Positions 29,277 through 39,200 of a stretch of 64,000 nucleotides of DNA are shown here, piece after piece (within the stretch, counting starts at the first letter, position 1; every line of letters begins with the position of its first letter). The notes beneath the pieces were generated by a model that saw only the letters and a list, made by a program, of their open reading frames with translations, was not told the DNA's origin and ran no database searches. The DNA comes from Bacteroidales bacterium (GTDB lineage: Bacteria; Bacteroidota; Bacteroidia; Bacteroidales; JAADGE01): assembly GCA_021648725.1 (NCBI GenBank), contig JAKISF010000017.1, positions 1-64,000 of the forward strand, written 5' to 3'. The position numbers and the translations under genes are program-made.

Positions 29277-29657
29277 ATGGAAAGTATTTATACTGAGAAA
29301 ACAAAAAAAACACCCTTAATAAACTTGAACCTTGAAGGAAATGTTTTTCAAATAAAAGGTCCCTCTTTTTCGGAAGATACAGTAGAAGTATATAAGCCGG
29401 TTATTGAATGGATTGATAAAACCATACCTTTGCTTGATAAAGAGTTGAATTGTGAGTTGTATTTTACAATACTTAACAGTGCATCACACAAAAAAATATT
29501 TCAGATTTTAATTAAGCTTAATACGTTTATGGATGACGGAAAGAAAATAAATGTTAAATGGTATTATGATGAGGACGATGAGGACATAATGGAAATGGGT
29601 GAAGATTTAATTGAATTAATAAACTTGCCTTTCGAACTTATTGCCGTAAAACATTAA
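29277..29657 (+). CDS. SiaC-like regulatory phosphoprotein (DUF1987)
   Basis: 126 residues, normal for the family. KTPLINLNLEGNVFQIKGPS, the YKPVIEWIDK helix, LNSASHKK and VKWYYDEDDEDIMEMGEDL match the DUF1987/SiaC pattern. In Pseudomonas, SiaC is phosphorylated on a Thr in the equivalent of the LNSAS loop by kinase SiaB and dephosphorylated by SiaA, and the unphosphorylated form switches on a diguanylate cyclase. Here Ser68 or Ser70 is the candidate site. It meets the SiaB-like gene tail to tail with a 4-base overlap. No SiaD cyclase is present, so the output partner is unknown. Confidence 0.8.
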   Translation: MESIYTEKTKKTPLINLNLEGNVFQIKGPSFSEDTVEVYKPVIEWIDKTIPLLDKELNCELYFTILNSASHKKIFQILIKLNTFMDDGKKINVKWYYDEDDEDIMEMGEDLIELINLPFELIAVKH

Positions 29658-30820
29658 ATAACAAGCTGTAATATAAAGTAAGAAGTTTTCGAATTTATTC
29701 TTTTAAATACGTGGTTAATATTACTCCTGTTTTTTAATTTCATATCTATTAAACTTAAATCAGGTCTTTCGGTTAGGTCATATAAAAAGAAATGTGCTAA
29801 GTAATCTTTTATTTTAATTAAACTGCCGGTTTCGGTATTATTAATAATGTTTATTTTGTTTTTTAGAATTAAAGCTTTATCGTTTAAAATAAGGTTTCCT
29901 GCCGTTAAAAATAATTTGTTATTTCTTTTGCTTAATAAAAACACACCTCTGCTGTTATGCGGAACGGCACTTTCATCTTGATGAAACTCATCTGCAAAAT
30001 TAATTATATTTCGAAGCATATTAACCGTTAAATCAAATACTCTCTTTTTTATTTCTTGTCCGCCTATTGAATGTGACTCAATAATCGGAAGTATGCTTTC
30101 AAGATTTTCAAATGCAAAAGAACCGTTAAAGTTTAAAAGAATATTTTCTTTATTTAATAAGCTGTGAAATTTTGAAATTCGCTTAAGAGAAACTAACTCA
30201 TTAACAGATTCTTTTTCAGGCTCCTCCGTGATTATTAAACGAATTTGAAAGTAATAATAAGAATATGTATCATCTATTTTTTTAAATTCAAAGTTAAAAC
30301 GTCCGTTTGTTCTTCTCGCCATTGTAATAATCCCGAGACCGCCTCCGCCTTTTTCACTGATTACTCCGTCTAATAGTATTTTATGGTATTCTTTTTTAAG
30401 TTCTTCCGGAGTAAAACCCTTAATTTTAGTTAAGTAATCTTTTAATTTCTTAATGTTATTATTTTCAACAACATTTGCTGTGGTAATATATATGGAATCT
30501 TTTGTTTTCTGAATTACGAATAAACTTTCTGAGTAAAAATTGTCATCAGGTGCATCATGATGTCTGATAACATTTTGTAAAGATTCAATTAATAAATATG
30601 AAATTCGTTTTCTGCTGCTGTATGCATCCTTGTCATTTACAAATTTTGCATCAGTCAAATTTAAAATATTGGCAGTAATGTTTTCCGAAAAGTTACCTCT
30701 GTAAACATATTCAATATAATCTTCATCAACCGATTTGGTCATTTCATAGGCTAAATCAATTTGCTTGAGATTTTCATTCTCGTCAACTATTAAATTATCG
30801 GTGTTTTTATTTTCTGACAT
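29654..30820 (-). CDS. Tandem SiaB-like kinase: active plus degenerate domain
   Basis: 388 residues, about twice the length of SiaB. The first half (about 35-200) is a SiaB-like DUF6272 GHKL-fold kinase domain with an N-box Glu79/Asn83 (LLIESLQNVIRHHD) and a glycine-rich lid GGGGLG (158-163). The second half (about 228-388) repeats the fold, from LLNFNGSFAFENL to SYFILQLVI, but the Glu is Asn267 and the glycines are replaced (PDLSLIDM), so it probably cannot bind ATP. I infer one catalytic and one regulatory or SiaC-docking domain. Last gene of an operon with the MORN and chaperone genes, 26 bases after the MORN stop. Confidence 0.7.
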   Translation of the reverse strand: MSENKNTDNLIVDENENLKQIDLAYEMTKSVDEDYIEYVYRGNFSENITANILNLTDAKFVNDKDAYSSRKRISYLLIESLQNVIRHHDAPDDNFYSESLFVIQKTKDSIYITTANVVENNNIKKLKDYLTKIKGFTPEELKKEYHKILLDGVISEKGGGGLGIITMARRTNGRFNFEFKKIDDTYSYYYFQIRLIITEEPEKESVNELVSLKRISKFHSLLNKENILLNFNGSFAFENLESILPIIESHSIGGQEIKKRVFDLTVNMLRNIINFADEFHQDESAVPHNSRGVFLLSKRNNKLFLTAGNLILNDKALILKNKINIINNTETGSLIKIKDYLAHFFLYDLTERPDLSLIDMKLKNRSNINHVFKRINSKTSYFILQLVI

Positions 30821-30846
30821 AAGTGTTTTATTTTCATACTAAATAC

Positions 30847-31950
30847 TTATTCTTTGATAAGTTGTCCGTTTAAGTATTTATTTTTTTTTATAAGTTCTCC
30901 CGAATTATTATAAACTTTCCAAATACCGGTTTTACTGTCATTTAAATATTTTCCTTCTTCGGAAATAGTTCCGTTCTCATGAAAAAATTGCCATTTCCCT
31001 TCTGCATTTCCGTTTTTAAATAAACCCTTTTGTTTGAGTTTTCCGTTTTGGTAATATATTTTCCATAACCCGTCAAATTGTCCGCCTAAATATTCACCTG
31101 CTGAAAATAAATTACTGTCAGGATAGAAGGATTCCCATTTTCCGACTCTTAAATCTTGAAAATAGCCTCCTGCTTCTGCAAGAGCTCCGTTTGTGTGGTA
31201 TGAATTGTATGTTCCGTTTAAAAGCCCGTTTGAATAATGATATTTTGCACTCAACGTTTTATCTTTATAATAAGCGTAAAAGTTTCCGTTCAGTTTTCCG
31301 TCTTTATAAAAACATTTTCTTTGTAAATTGCCGGATTTATAATATACATACAAAGTATCAATGTATAAATCTCCTTTTTTTATTCCTTTATAATTCAACT
31401 CCCCTGTGTCGTAATATGCCTCCCAATATCCGTCAATATTATTATTTTTGTATGTAATTACTTCTTCTTTTGTTCCGTTTTCTCTGAATTTTTCAACTCT
31501 GCCGTTTAATATGCCGTTTGTATATTTTCCGGATATTTTAATTTTTCCGGTTTTATAATAAGTTATAATTAAACCGTCGGGATATCCATTTTTGTATCTG
31601 CCGACTTGTTTAAGTTTTCCGTTTTCAAAATAATGTTTAAATTCTCCGGTTTTTTTGCTGTTTTCAAATGTAATTTCAGATTTTAAATTTCCGCCTGGAT
31701 AATATACTTTCCAAAGACCGTTAAGAAGGTTGTTCTCAAATTTACCTTCTTGCATTTTATTTCCGTTTTTATAGAAATAAGTATATGCTCCGGTTTTAAA
31801 TGTGTCACTTTCGGTAACAATAGCATAATATTCTTCTTTAACGCAGTTAATTGTATCAGAATAATATGTTTTAGTTAAACTTTGTCCGAAAACAATTGAA
31901 GGTAACATAAAAGAATAAAACAACAGTATTGTTAACAGCTTATTTATCAC
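30847..31950 (-). CDS. Exported MORN-repeat (YwqK-like) protein
   Basis: 367 residues: a signal peptide (about 1-22, ending VFGQS) and then roughly a dozen repeats of 22-24 residues of the type GLWKIYYQNGKLKQKGLFKN, the MORN-like unit annotated in bacteria as YwqK. These form an extended beta sheet that often binds other proteins or surfaces. Its start lies inside the end of the chaperone gene (11-base overlap), so the two are probably translationally coupled. Location would be periplasm or cell surface; no sorting domain is seen. Confidence 0.75.
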   Translation of the reverse strand: MINKLLTILLFYSFMLPSIVFGQSLTKTYYSDTINCVKEEYYAIVTESDTFKTGAYTYFYKNGNKMQEGKFENNLLNGLWKVYYPGGNLKSEITFENSKKTGEFKHYFENGKLKQVGRYKNGYPDGLIITYYKTGKIKISGKYTNGILNGRVEKFRENGTKEEVITYKNNNIDGYWEAYYDTGELNYKGIKKGDLYIDTLYVYYKSGNLQRKCFYKDGKLNGNFYAYYKDKTLSAKYHYSNGLLNGTYNSYHTNGALAEAGGYFQDLRVGKWESFYPDSNLFSAGEYLGGQFDGLWKIYYQNGKLKQKGLFKNGNAEGKWQFFHENGTISEEGKYLNDSKTGIWKVYNNSGELIKKNKYLNGQLIKE

Positions 31951-32776
31951 TATTTTCTTTTTGGGGAAGTATTATCAATGTTTCTTTAAGTCTTGTTCCT
32001 TTTAACGTGGTATTTATCCCGTAATCTAACAGTACTGCAAAGGAGTATTCTCCGGGCGGCAATGTTTTTGGTAACGAAAATTGCACTTCTCTGTTATATC
32101 CGGGAAATGATTTAACATTAATGGGGTCAAATTCAATTTCTTCTCCCGAATTTAAATCAGATGCAATAAAGATTATTTTACAGTCCTCAATTACGGTACC
32201 GTTGTTTTCAATTGTTGCAGAAAAAATACGTTCTTCGCTTTCTGAATCTTTCTTTTCTTGTAAATATTTTATTGACATATCAGATTTTGCACCCGAAACT
32301 GAAGTTCTGAATATTTGTACGGCAATTCTGCCGCTTAAATGTACACCGGCACCTATTCCGGACTTATCAGCATCAAAACTGGTTTTCACATTAACTGTTT
32401 GGATGTACATCATACACCATTTGGTAGAGTAATCATCCCCCGGAGCTAACATTGTTATTTTCAACTCTATTTTTTCGTTTGGATTTACATCAAAAAAGTT
32501 TTTTTCCGGTGTTATCCATTCTGTACAGGAATTTTTTGATGAATTCCTTTTCATTATTTCTTTATTCCCGTCACTGTTTAAAACAAAATCTGCAAATGAT
32601 ATTGTAAATGATGTCTTAAAATTAGAATGATTTTTTATTGTAAAAACCTTGGTCTGTGATTCTCCCGGATCAATGCTGAAATTGAAAATAGCAGGACCGA
32701 CTTCAAAATCTTGAGCATAAACTTCAAGAATAAAGAAACTTAATAAAAAAGATATTAAAAATCTAATCTTATACAT
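31940..32776 (-). CDS. PapD-like periplasmic chaperone
   Basis: 278 residues. Signal peptide (about 1-21, ending EVYAQD), then an Ig-like domain starting FEVGPAIFNFSIDPGESQTK, which has the strand pattern and proline-glycine turn of the PapD/FimC N domain, and a second Ig-like domain (about 155-270) ending in GTRLKETLIILP. Cys residues in the first domain (NSCTEW, KWCMMY) could form a disulfide. Pilus chaperones hold subunits until they reach an outer-membrane usher; candidate subunits and usher lie on the other side of the next gene. First gene of a minus-strand operon, divergent from the phosphatase gene. Confidence 0.6.
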   Translation of the reverse strand: MYKIRFLISFLLSFFILEVYAQDFEVGPAIFNFSIDPGESQTKVFTIKNHSNFKTSFTISFADFVLNSDGNKEIMKRNSSKNSCTEWITPEKNFFDVNPNEKIELKITMLAPGDDYSTKWCMMYIQTVNVKTSFDADKSGIGAGVHLSGRIAVQIFRTSVSGAKSDMSIKYLQEKKDSESEERIFSATIENNGTVIEDCKIIFIASDLNSGEEIEFDPINVKSFPGYNREVQFSLPKTLPPGEYSFAVLLDYGINTTLKGTRLKETLIILPQKENSDK

Positions 32777-32972
32777 TTTTTGGCATTTATGTAAAAAAAA
32801 ATTACTTTTAGATTTTCAAATTTAGAAAAAAAAAATTAATTTACATAACTATTAAAACCATTTAAAAAAGGAACATCAAAAGTTAATGCTTCACTTCGCT
32901 GATAATCAGAAGAATATTAGCAGGGCTATTGTTCGTTTATGGTAGTTATATTTTATTAAATTATTCAGGATT

Positions 32973-34880
32973 ATGATCAATTTTAAACATAATACTGTTT
33001 ATGTGATAATATTTTTATTATTTTCTGTAAACATAAATACTTTTGCTCAACTTTCAGAAAAAGAAGAAAAGATACTTGAGGGTTTTTTAGAATCTGCAAA
33101 AAAGTTTTTAAAGAATGAGGAAACAAATAAGGCTGCTAATCAATATTATAAAGCAGGAATTCTTTGTTTTGAAAGAAATGAAAACTTAAAAGCTATACCT
33201 TACCTTAAAGAAGCTGCAAAAATACACGGAAAAAATAAAGAGTATGACAAAGTAATGAAGATATACAGTAATTTAGGTTTGCTCTATGCCAATATCAGCG
33301 AATATGATAAATCATTGCTTTACTTCCAAAATAGCTTAAAGATAAGAAAGAACTTAGGTAATCAGGCACAAATTTCATCCGGCTTATTAGATTTAGCTTA
33401 TGTTTTGTCAATTCAGCAGAAATACAAAGACGCAATTATTAATGTAATTAAAGCACTTGAAATTGCAAGTGATATTCAAGACTCAAGGTTAATGCTCATT
33501 AGTTACAGAATGTTGGCTGAAAATTATCAACAAATAGGAAATGAGCAAAAAGCAGCTGAATATCTTGATAAATATGCTTCATACAGGCAACATTTTGAAA
33601 AAACAAAAACAGAGGAACAAGTTAGTGAAGTACGGATTAAATCAATTGCAGAATTAAGCATTAAAGATGCAGAAGCACGTGCAAAACAACTTGAACTCGA
33701 ACTTATTAAAAAGAATAAAGAACTTGCAGAGGATACATTGTCCAGAAAACTAAAAGCAAGAGAAGATTCGTTGGCTATTGTACAATATAAAATAAAACAA
33801 GACAGTGTTGCAATAGAATTATTAGAGAAAGATAAAGAACTAACAAAAATACAAAGGAAACAAGATAAAGCAGACCAACGGTTTTACGTTATTGTCGGAG
33901 TAAGTATTATAGTTTTTATAGCATTAATAGTTATCGGTTTAATGTTTAATATAAGAAGAAGAAAAAAACATAATTTACTTCTGGCAAAAACTAATAAATT
34001 AATTGCAGAACAAAACAAAAATATCGAATTAAAAAATGAAGAACTGACTAATGCATTTTTAAAAATAGAAGAACAAAATAAAGATATAAATTCCAGTATT
34101 GATTATGCTGTTAATATTCAAAAGTCACTGTTGCCGAAACAAGAGAACTTAACCAAATATTTTGCAGATTCCTTTATTTTGTTTAAACCGAGAGATAAAG
34201 TAAGTGGTGATTTCTATTGGTTTAAAGATGCCGTAATAAATCGGAAAGGAGAAAAGCCGATGAAAAAGTTTTTTGTTTCAGCAATTGATTGTACCGGGCA
34301 TGGTGTTCCCGGAGCATTCTTGTCCATGATGAGTTTTAACTTGTTAGATGATATTGTTGAACAAAAAAGAATACACAAACCCGGAGAAATTTTGGATGAG
34401 TTGCATAACGGTGTTAGAAAGACCCTAAGACAAGCAGACACAAAAAACCGAGACGGAATGGATATGGCTTTATGTAGTTATTGTCCTGAAACAAATATTC
34501 TTGAATTTGCAGGTGCAAAAAATCCGATGATTTATATGAAAGACGGGAAAATGCACAGAGTTAAAGGGAATGTTAAACCTATAGGAGGGATTATTTATGA
34601 CAGAAGTGAAGTAAAAAGGTTTACTAATAACACATTTGAAATTGACAGCCCTACAACGGTTTATATATTTTCGGACGGATTTGCCGATCAAACAGGAGAA
34701 GAAACAAACCGAAAATTAATGACTAAATTTTTTAGAGGTTTATTGATGGAAATTCATCAAAAACCTATGTCTGAACAAAGAGATATTTTGAGTCTTTTTT
34801 TAAAAAAATGGCAAGGAAAAACAGACCAAATAGATGATATTCTTGTTATAGGTTTTAAGATTTATCCAAATAAAATTTGA
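32973..34880 (+). CDS. TPR receptor with SpoIIE-type PP2C phosphatase (SiaA-like)
   Basis: 635 residues. Signal peptide or anchor (about 1-25), TPR repeats (about 40-200) on the periplasmic side, a coiled coil, one membrane helix (about 304-325), a second coiled coil, then a cytoplasmic PP2C phosphatase domain (about 390-635). Metal-binding residues are all present: SGDFY (Asp413), DCTGHG (Asp439), SDGFAD (Asp568) and DDILVI (Asp621/622). It would dephosphorylate a Ser/Thr phosphoprotein in response to something bound by the TPR part; the SiaC-like protein 3.3 kb upstream is the obvious candidate. The start is 196 bases from the divergent chaperone operon, so the two probably share a control region. 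Confidence 0.8.
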   Translation: MINFKHNTVYVIIFLLFSVNINTFAQLSEKEEKILEGFLESAKKFLKNEETNKAANQYYKAGILCFERNENLKAIPYLKEAAKIHGKNKEYDKVMKIYSNLGLLYANISEYDKSLLYFQNSLKIRKNLGNQAQISSGLLDLAYVLSIQQKYKDAIINVIKALEIASDIQDSRLMLISYRMLAENYQQIGNEQKAAEYLDKYASYRQHFEKTKTEEQVSEVRIKSIAELSIKDAEARAKQLELELIKKNKELAEDTLSRKLKAREDSLAIVQYKIKQDSVAIELLEKDKELTKIQRKQDKADQRFYVIVGVSIIVFIALIVIGLMFNIRRRKKHNLLLAKTNKLIAEQNKNIELKNEELTNAFLKIEEQNKDINSSIDYAVNIQKSLLPKQENLTKYFADSFILFKPRDKVSGDFYWFKDAVINRKGEKPMKKFFVSAIDCTGHGVPGAFLSMMSFNLLDDIVEQKRIHKPGEILDELHNGVRKTLRQADTKNRDGMDMALCSYCPETNILEFAGAKNPMIYMKDGKMHRVKGNVKPIGGIIYDRSEVKRFTNNTFEIDSPTTVYIFSDGFADQTGEETNRKLMTKFFRGLLMEIHQKPMSEQRDILSLFLKKWQGKTDQIDDILVIGFKIYPNKI

Positions 34881-34958
34881 GAATTGAATAAAATATATAT
34901 ACCTTTATAAATTAATTACACTTTTAAAAAATATTCTTTAACCAAAAAATTAAACATC

Positions 34959-35561
34959 ATGAAAAAGTTAACTATTTCTTTTTTAGCAATAATCCTTTCA
35001 TTAGGTGTTGCATTTTCACAACCTGTTTCAGATATGGGAATTATTCCCGTCGGCGTTACACTAAACTCAATTTTAAGGCTTAATGTCACAAGCGGAGGAA
35101 ATTTAGAATATTCAATTAATACAATGAGTCAATACACCTCAGGTGTAGCAGCAGGAGCACCTTATATAACAACTTTTACGGTTGCATCTTCTGTTGATTT
35201 TAATGTTGATATGTATGCTGATGCAGCTACTTTTACCGGGGTTGATCAAAGTGTCACACCTAATACTATGTTAATAGATAATTTAGGTTATGAGATGGCT
35301 GTGACACCGGGAGCAACAGGAGTTGATGCTACAGACTGGAATTTGATTGCAGCTGTTCAGGGTATGTTAGTTTCCCCGGGAGCAACAATTATTGCAGGAA
35401 TTAACGGTGCTTCTGCGGGAGATATTACCCAGAATGATTTTACAATAAATTGGAGATTCGGAACAATGGAAGGATCAATGAATGCCGGTACTCTATTGTC
35501 ACAAGATTTATCTTCGGACAGATATGTTGTAAATGTAGCAATCTTATTGTCGCCCATGTAA
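34959..35561 (+). CDS. Secreted pilin-like subunit 1
   Basis: 200 residues: signal peptide (about 1-20, VAFSQ), then an all-beta, Gly/Thr/Ala-rich protein. Right after the cleavage site is a stretch with alternating hydrophobic residues (GIIPVGVTLNSILRLNV), which could act as a donor strand, and the protein ends in a strong amphipathic strand (DRYVVNVAILLSPM), as pilus subunits do. I do not recognise a named family. Proteins of this type occur in Bacteroidota beside PapD-like chaperones and large usher-like proteins, which is the arrangement here. A structural role in a surface fibre is inferred. Confidence 0.55.
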   Translation: MKKLTISFLAIILSLGVAFSQPVSDMGIIPVGVTLNSILRLNVTSGGNLEYSINTMSQYTSGVAAGAPYITTFTVASSVDFNVDMYADAATFTGVDQSVTPNTMLIDNLGYEMAVTPGATGVDATDWNLIAAVQGMLVSPGATIIAGINGASAGDITQNDFTINWRFGTMEGSMNAGTLLSQDLSSDRYVVNVAILLSPM

Positions 35562-35647
35562 AAAACAGAATTACTTTAATTATTTAAAGTTTTTGTTTTA
35601 TTACTTATTATTTCATTTTTTCAATTTTGGAAAAGTTATATGTGCCT

Positions 35648-36157
35648 ATGAGAAAGATTGTATTTACATTCTTGTTAATAGCTATGGTATTAGCTCTTAA
35701 AAGTCAGAATACAACATCTCGATTATCAATGGTCAGTGAAGGAGAAACACTCTTTTTTAATTTTAACTCTTTCGAGAAGTATCGTAATGGAATGAGCCTT
35801 AGCACAATTGCTACGGTTTATTTCATTGATACTACAAATGTAGGAGTTCAAACAGCTTTACTTTGGGAGTTAGATGTAAAAGCTTCTACGGCTAATATTG
35901 TCGGGGACTATGGTAACACTTTACCCCTAAGCACAATAGAAATAGAAGTTTCCGGAAACGATGTTACTGCTCTTTATAACGGTCCGTTGGCATTAACAAA
36001 TGTTGACAATGTTCATTTAGTTCAAAACGGAGCTCAAACCCCCGGAAGTTTTACGACATTAACATTGACTTATCATGTAGGCACTACAACGCCTTTATTG
36101 GGAGAAAAACCCGATTATTATTTTGTAGACATATTATACACTCTGCAACCTCAATAA
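35648..36157 (+). CDS. Secreted pilin-like subunit 2
   Basis: 169 residues from ATG 35648 (MRKIVFTFLLIAMVLALKSQ), which places the signal peptide at the very N terminus; a TTG 21 bases earlier would add seven residues. The mature protein is a beta-rich domain of about 150 residues ending in the strand DYYFVDILYTLQPQ, similar in character to the end of the previous protein although the sequences otherwise differ. Second subunit, tip or adaptor of the same assembly is the likely role. The usher-like gene follows 80 bases later. Confidence 0.5.
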   Translation: MRKIVFTFLLIAMVLALKSQNTTSRLSMVSEGETLFFNFNSFEKYRNGMSLSTIATVYFIDTTNVGVQTALLWELDVKASTANIVGDYGNTLPLSTIEIEVSGNDVTALYNGPLALTNVDNVHLVQNGAQTPGSFTTLTLTYHVGTTTPLLGEKPDYYFVDILYTLQPQ

Positions 36158-36237
36158 TAAAGGATTGAAATATCAGTAATCTATCTGTTTCGGTATTAAG
36201 TATTCGGAGGCTAAGTTTATTGACACTAACATCTTAT

Positions 36238-39200
36238 ATGACTACATTATATAAATATTTGCTATTTATATTTTTTATATTCTTTTTTAATATTCTTATT
36301 AAAGGTCAAATTGCTTTAGATAAAGGAGACATTGAAGTAAGATTTTTAAAAGATAAAGTTGAGATTATTCCCGGTAAATCATTTTTTAATGTTCTGCTTA
36401 TTAAAAATACTACAAATGAGGATAAAAGCTTTAACCTAAAATTAAATACACCAAAAGGCTGGGAGGTAATCGGAGATTCATACGAAAAAATAAACTTGCC
36501 GCCTTTGGGAAATATTAAACTTCCTGTAAGAGTTACAGTAAATAATAATGCAAAAGGCGGAGTAGGATATGTTATTGTTGCTACAATTACAGACGAAACG
36601 GGTTCTATATACGATACAGAATACAGTTTCCTGAATATCCCCATAAAATCACAAATTAATATAAAAACTGCCAGACGTTCAAGATATTTTGACCAAAAAG
36701 ATTTAAAATCATCTTTTTCATTAATACTTGAAAACAGAGGGAATATTGATGAAATTGTTAATATTACTGCTAAACCGGACATTTCACTACTTGTTGAAGA
36801 CCAAAATATATTTGTTGAAAATGTTATGGTTGAAGCCGGAACTACAAAAACGGTTATGTTTGATGTTCAATTAAAGAACAATGTTGATGTTGAGAAATTC
36901 AAAGTTCATAAAATAAAACTAAATGTTAGTGCAAACGATACCGTTATATCAAAAATGCTTTGGTTTAATTATTTAGACTGGAAATATGTAAATGAATATC
37001 CAAACTATAATTTACCTCTCAGAATAGAATTAACCGCATTTAATATATTCAGCAATACAAATGCAAAATACAGAGGATCAATTACCGGTAAAATTCTGTT
37101 AAAAAAAAGGAGAGAAGTTACATATTCTTTTGAGAATATGAATAAAGACCCTAGTACAAATAATATTTATATAAACAGCAGAGCATTAGTAAGTATAAAA
37201 ACCCCTAAAACAACAATCTTTCTCGGAGATTATACAGGCAACGTGGAACAAACTATGTACGGAAGAGGTTTATTTGTTTCACAGAAAATTAATAAGTTTG
37301 GTACTATAAATGCAGTTTACACTCAAAGATTTCCTGTAATAAAAGATAATTATGGTTTGTATTATACTCATAATTTCAAAAAAGCATTGACTCTTGAATT
37401 AGGAGGAGCTTATACTGACGACAGAGGAATCAATATAAGCTCAAAATCCGGTTACGGAAAGTTAAATACAAGACTGTTTAATAAATCAAGGCTGTCAATG
37501 TTATACGGAATAAGCGAAACAGATGACAGCAGGGTTAATGCCGGATTAATAAACGGGTGGGGCTATAGGCTGGATTTTTCTCTTGATTTAAATAAAATCG
37601 ACTTTAAAATATATAGCCAATATGGTTCTCCTACTTATTCCGGCTACACTAAAGGACGAAATGATACAAGAGCATATTTATTTATTCCGATTTCTGATAA
37701 ATCTATGATAAATACATTTTACTCTTATTTGTCATATACTCCTTATTATGTACAAAACGGAGAGCTTTTTTATAACAGATTTACTGATTATCAGCAATTA
37801 AGACTTATTTATTTTCGGCAATCAGTTAATAATGTACAACTTTTCGGAGGTGCTAATATTGATCAACAAAGAACAAATAATCTTACTTCTATTTCTGATG
37901 ATATTCCTTTTTCATCAATAAGTTTGAAAGGTGAATTAGGTATAAAAGTTTATGACAGCTTTTCTCAAAGAACTTTTTCCCTCACAGGAAAGTTTGGTTA
38001 TACAAATGTTTACAGGTATTCTGAATATTATAATGATATTTATATGGGCAATACCCTTAGTGAACGAACATACCCTGTTTCCGAAATAACATTTAATTAT
38101 AAACAAAAACATATCGGTCTGCATATGATATATTATAACGGACCTTACAATATAACACAACAATTCTCTTATTTGTATTTTTCTAACTTTTCTAAGTCAC
38201 TAAATATAATGCCTTCTTATGAGAATGACTTTTTTAAGAGAAGGCTTAAATTAGTTATAAGAAGCTCATATATTAATGATCTTATTGCAAAAAACAGCAG
38301 AATAAACATAATGAGTAGTGTTATGTGGCATGCAAAAAAAGGCTGGGATTTTAGGTTTGTAAACACAACTTCATACCAAAACACTACATCAAGCTCAGAT
38401 GTTGCAAGTGTAACAAGTTCGTATTCAACAACGTATTTTGAAATTGGAATAATTAAATCATTTCATTTCAATCAACCTCGTTTAAAATATTATAACTATA
38501 AAGCCGTATTTTATAAAGATTTGAATGGCAACCGAATACATGATGCCAATGAACCCGGGGTTGAAAAAGTATTAGCCGATATCCAAAGAAGCAACCGAGA
38601 AGCTGATGCCGCAGATGTAAATTATAATGGCGAATTTATTACAAATGAACTGTTTACCAATCAAGAAGGTTCCATAGAATATATTAACATGGCAGAAGGC
38701 AGCTACACTATAAAATATTCACCGAAAGATATGAATCTGGGAACTTTTGAAACAGATGAGGTAAAGAAAAACTTCACAATCAACAGTGATACGGTTATGC
38801 ATATCCCTTTTCTTGAAAGAAATAAACTTTTCGGCAGAGTCAGTTTAAACAGAACCAAACATTCTGCTTTGGGAGAAATACCTATTGATAACATAAAAAT
38901 AATTGTTGAGGGAGACAATAAAACCTATACATCATTGACGGATAAAGAAGGTAATTTTGAATTATATATCCCTGTTTCAGATTATTATAAAGTAAAAATA
39001 AATAATATATTTTATGAACATTTTAATCTCAGACAAGAATATTATATTGTAAAATTCAACGGTTATAAACAATTCGAGCTAAGTTTTGATTTCGATGAAA
39101 AAGACAGAAAAATTGCTTTTGACGAAAGCGACTTTTTAATTGATGATGATGACGTTGCAGATAATGATTTTTCGTTTGAAGATATTAAAGTTATTAAACA

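Noticed and set aside
32777-32972. Riboswitch or sRNA in the divergent region between chaperone and phosphatase genes
   Set aside because: AT-rich with no stable paired structure that I could see; most likely just promoters.
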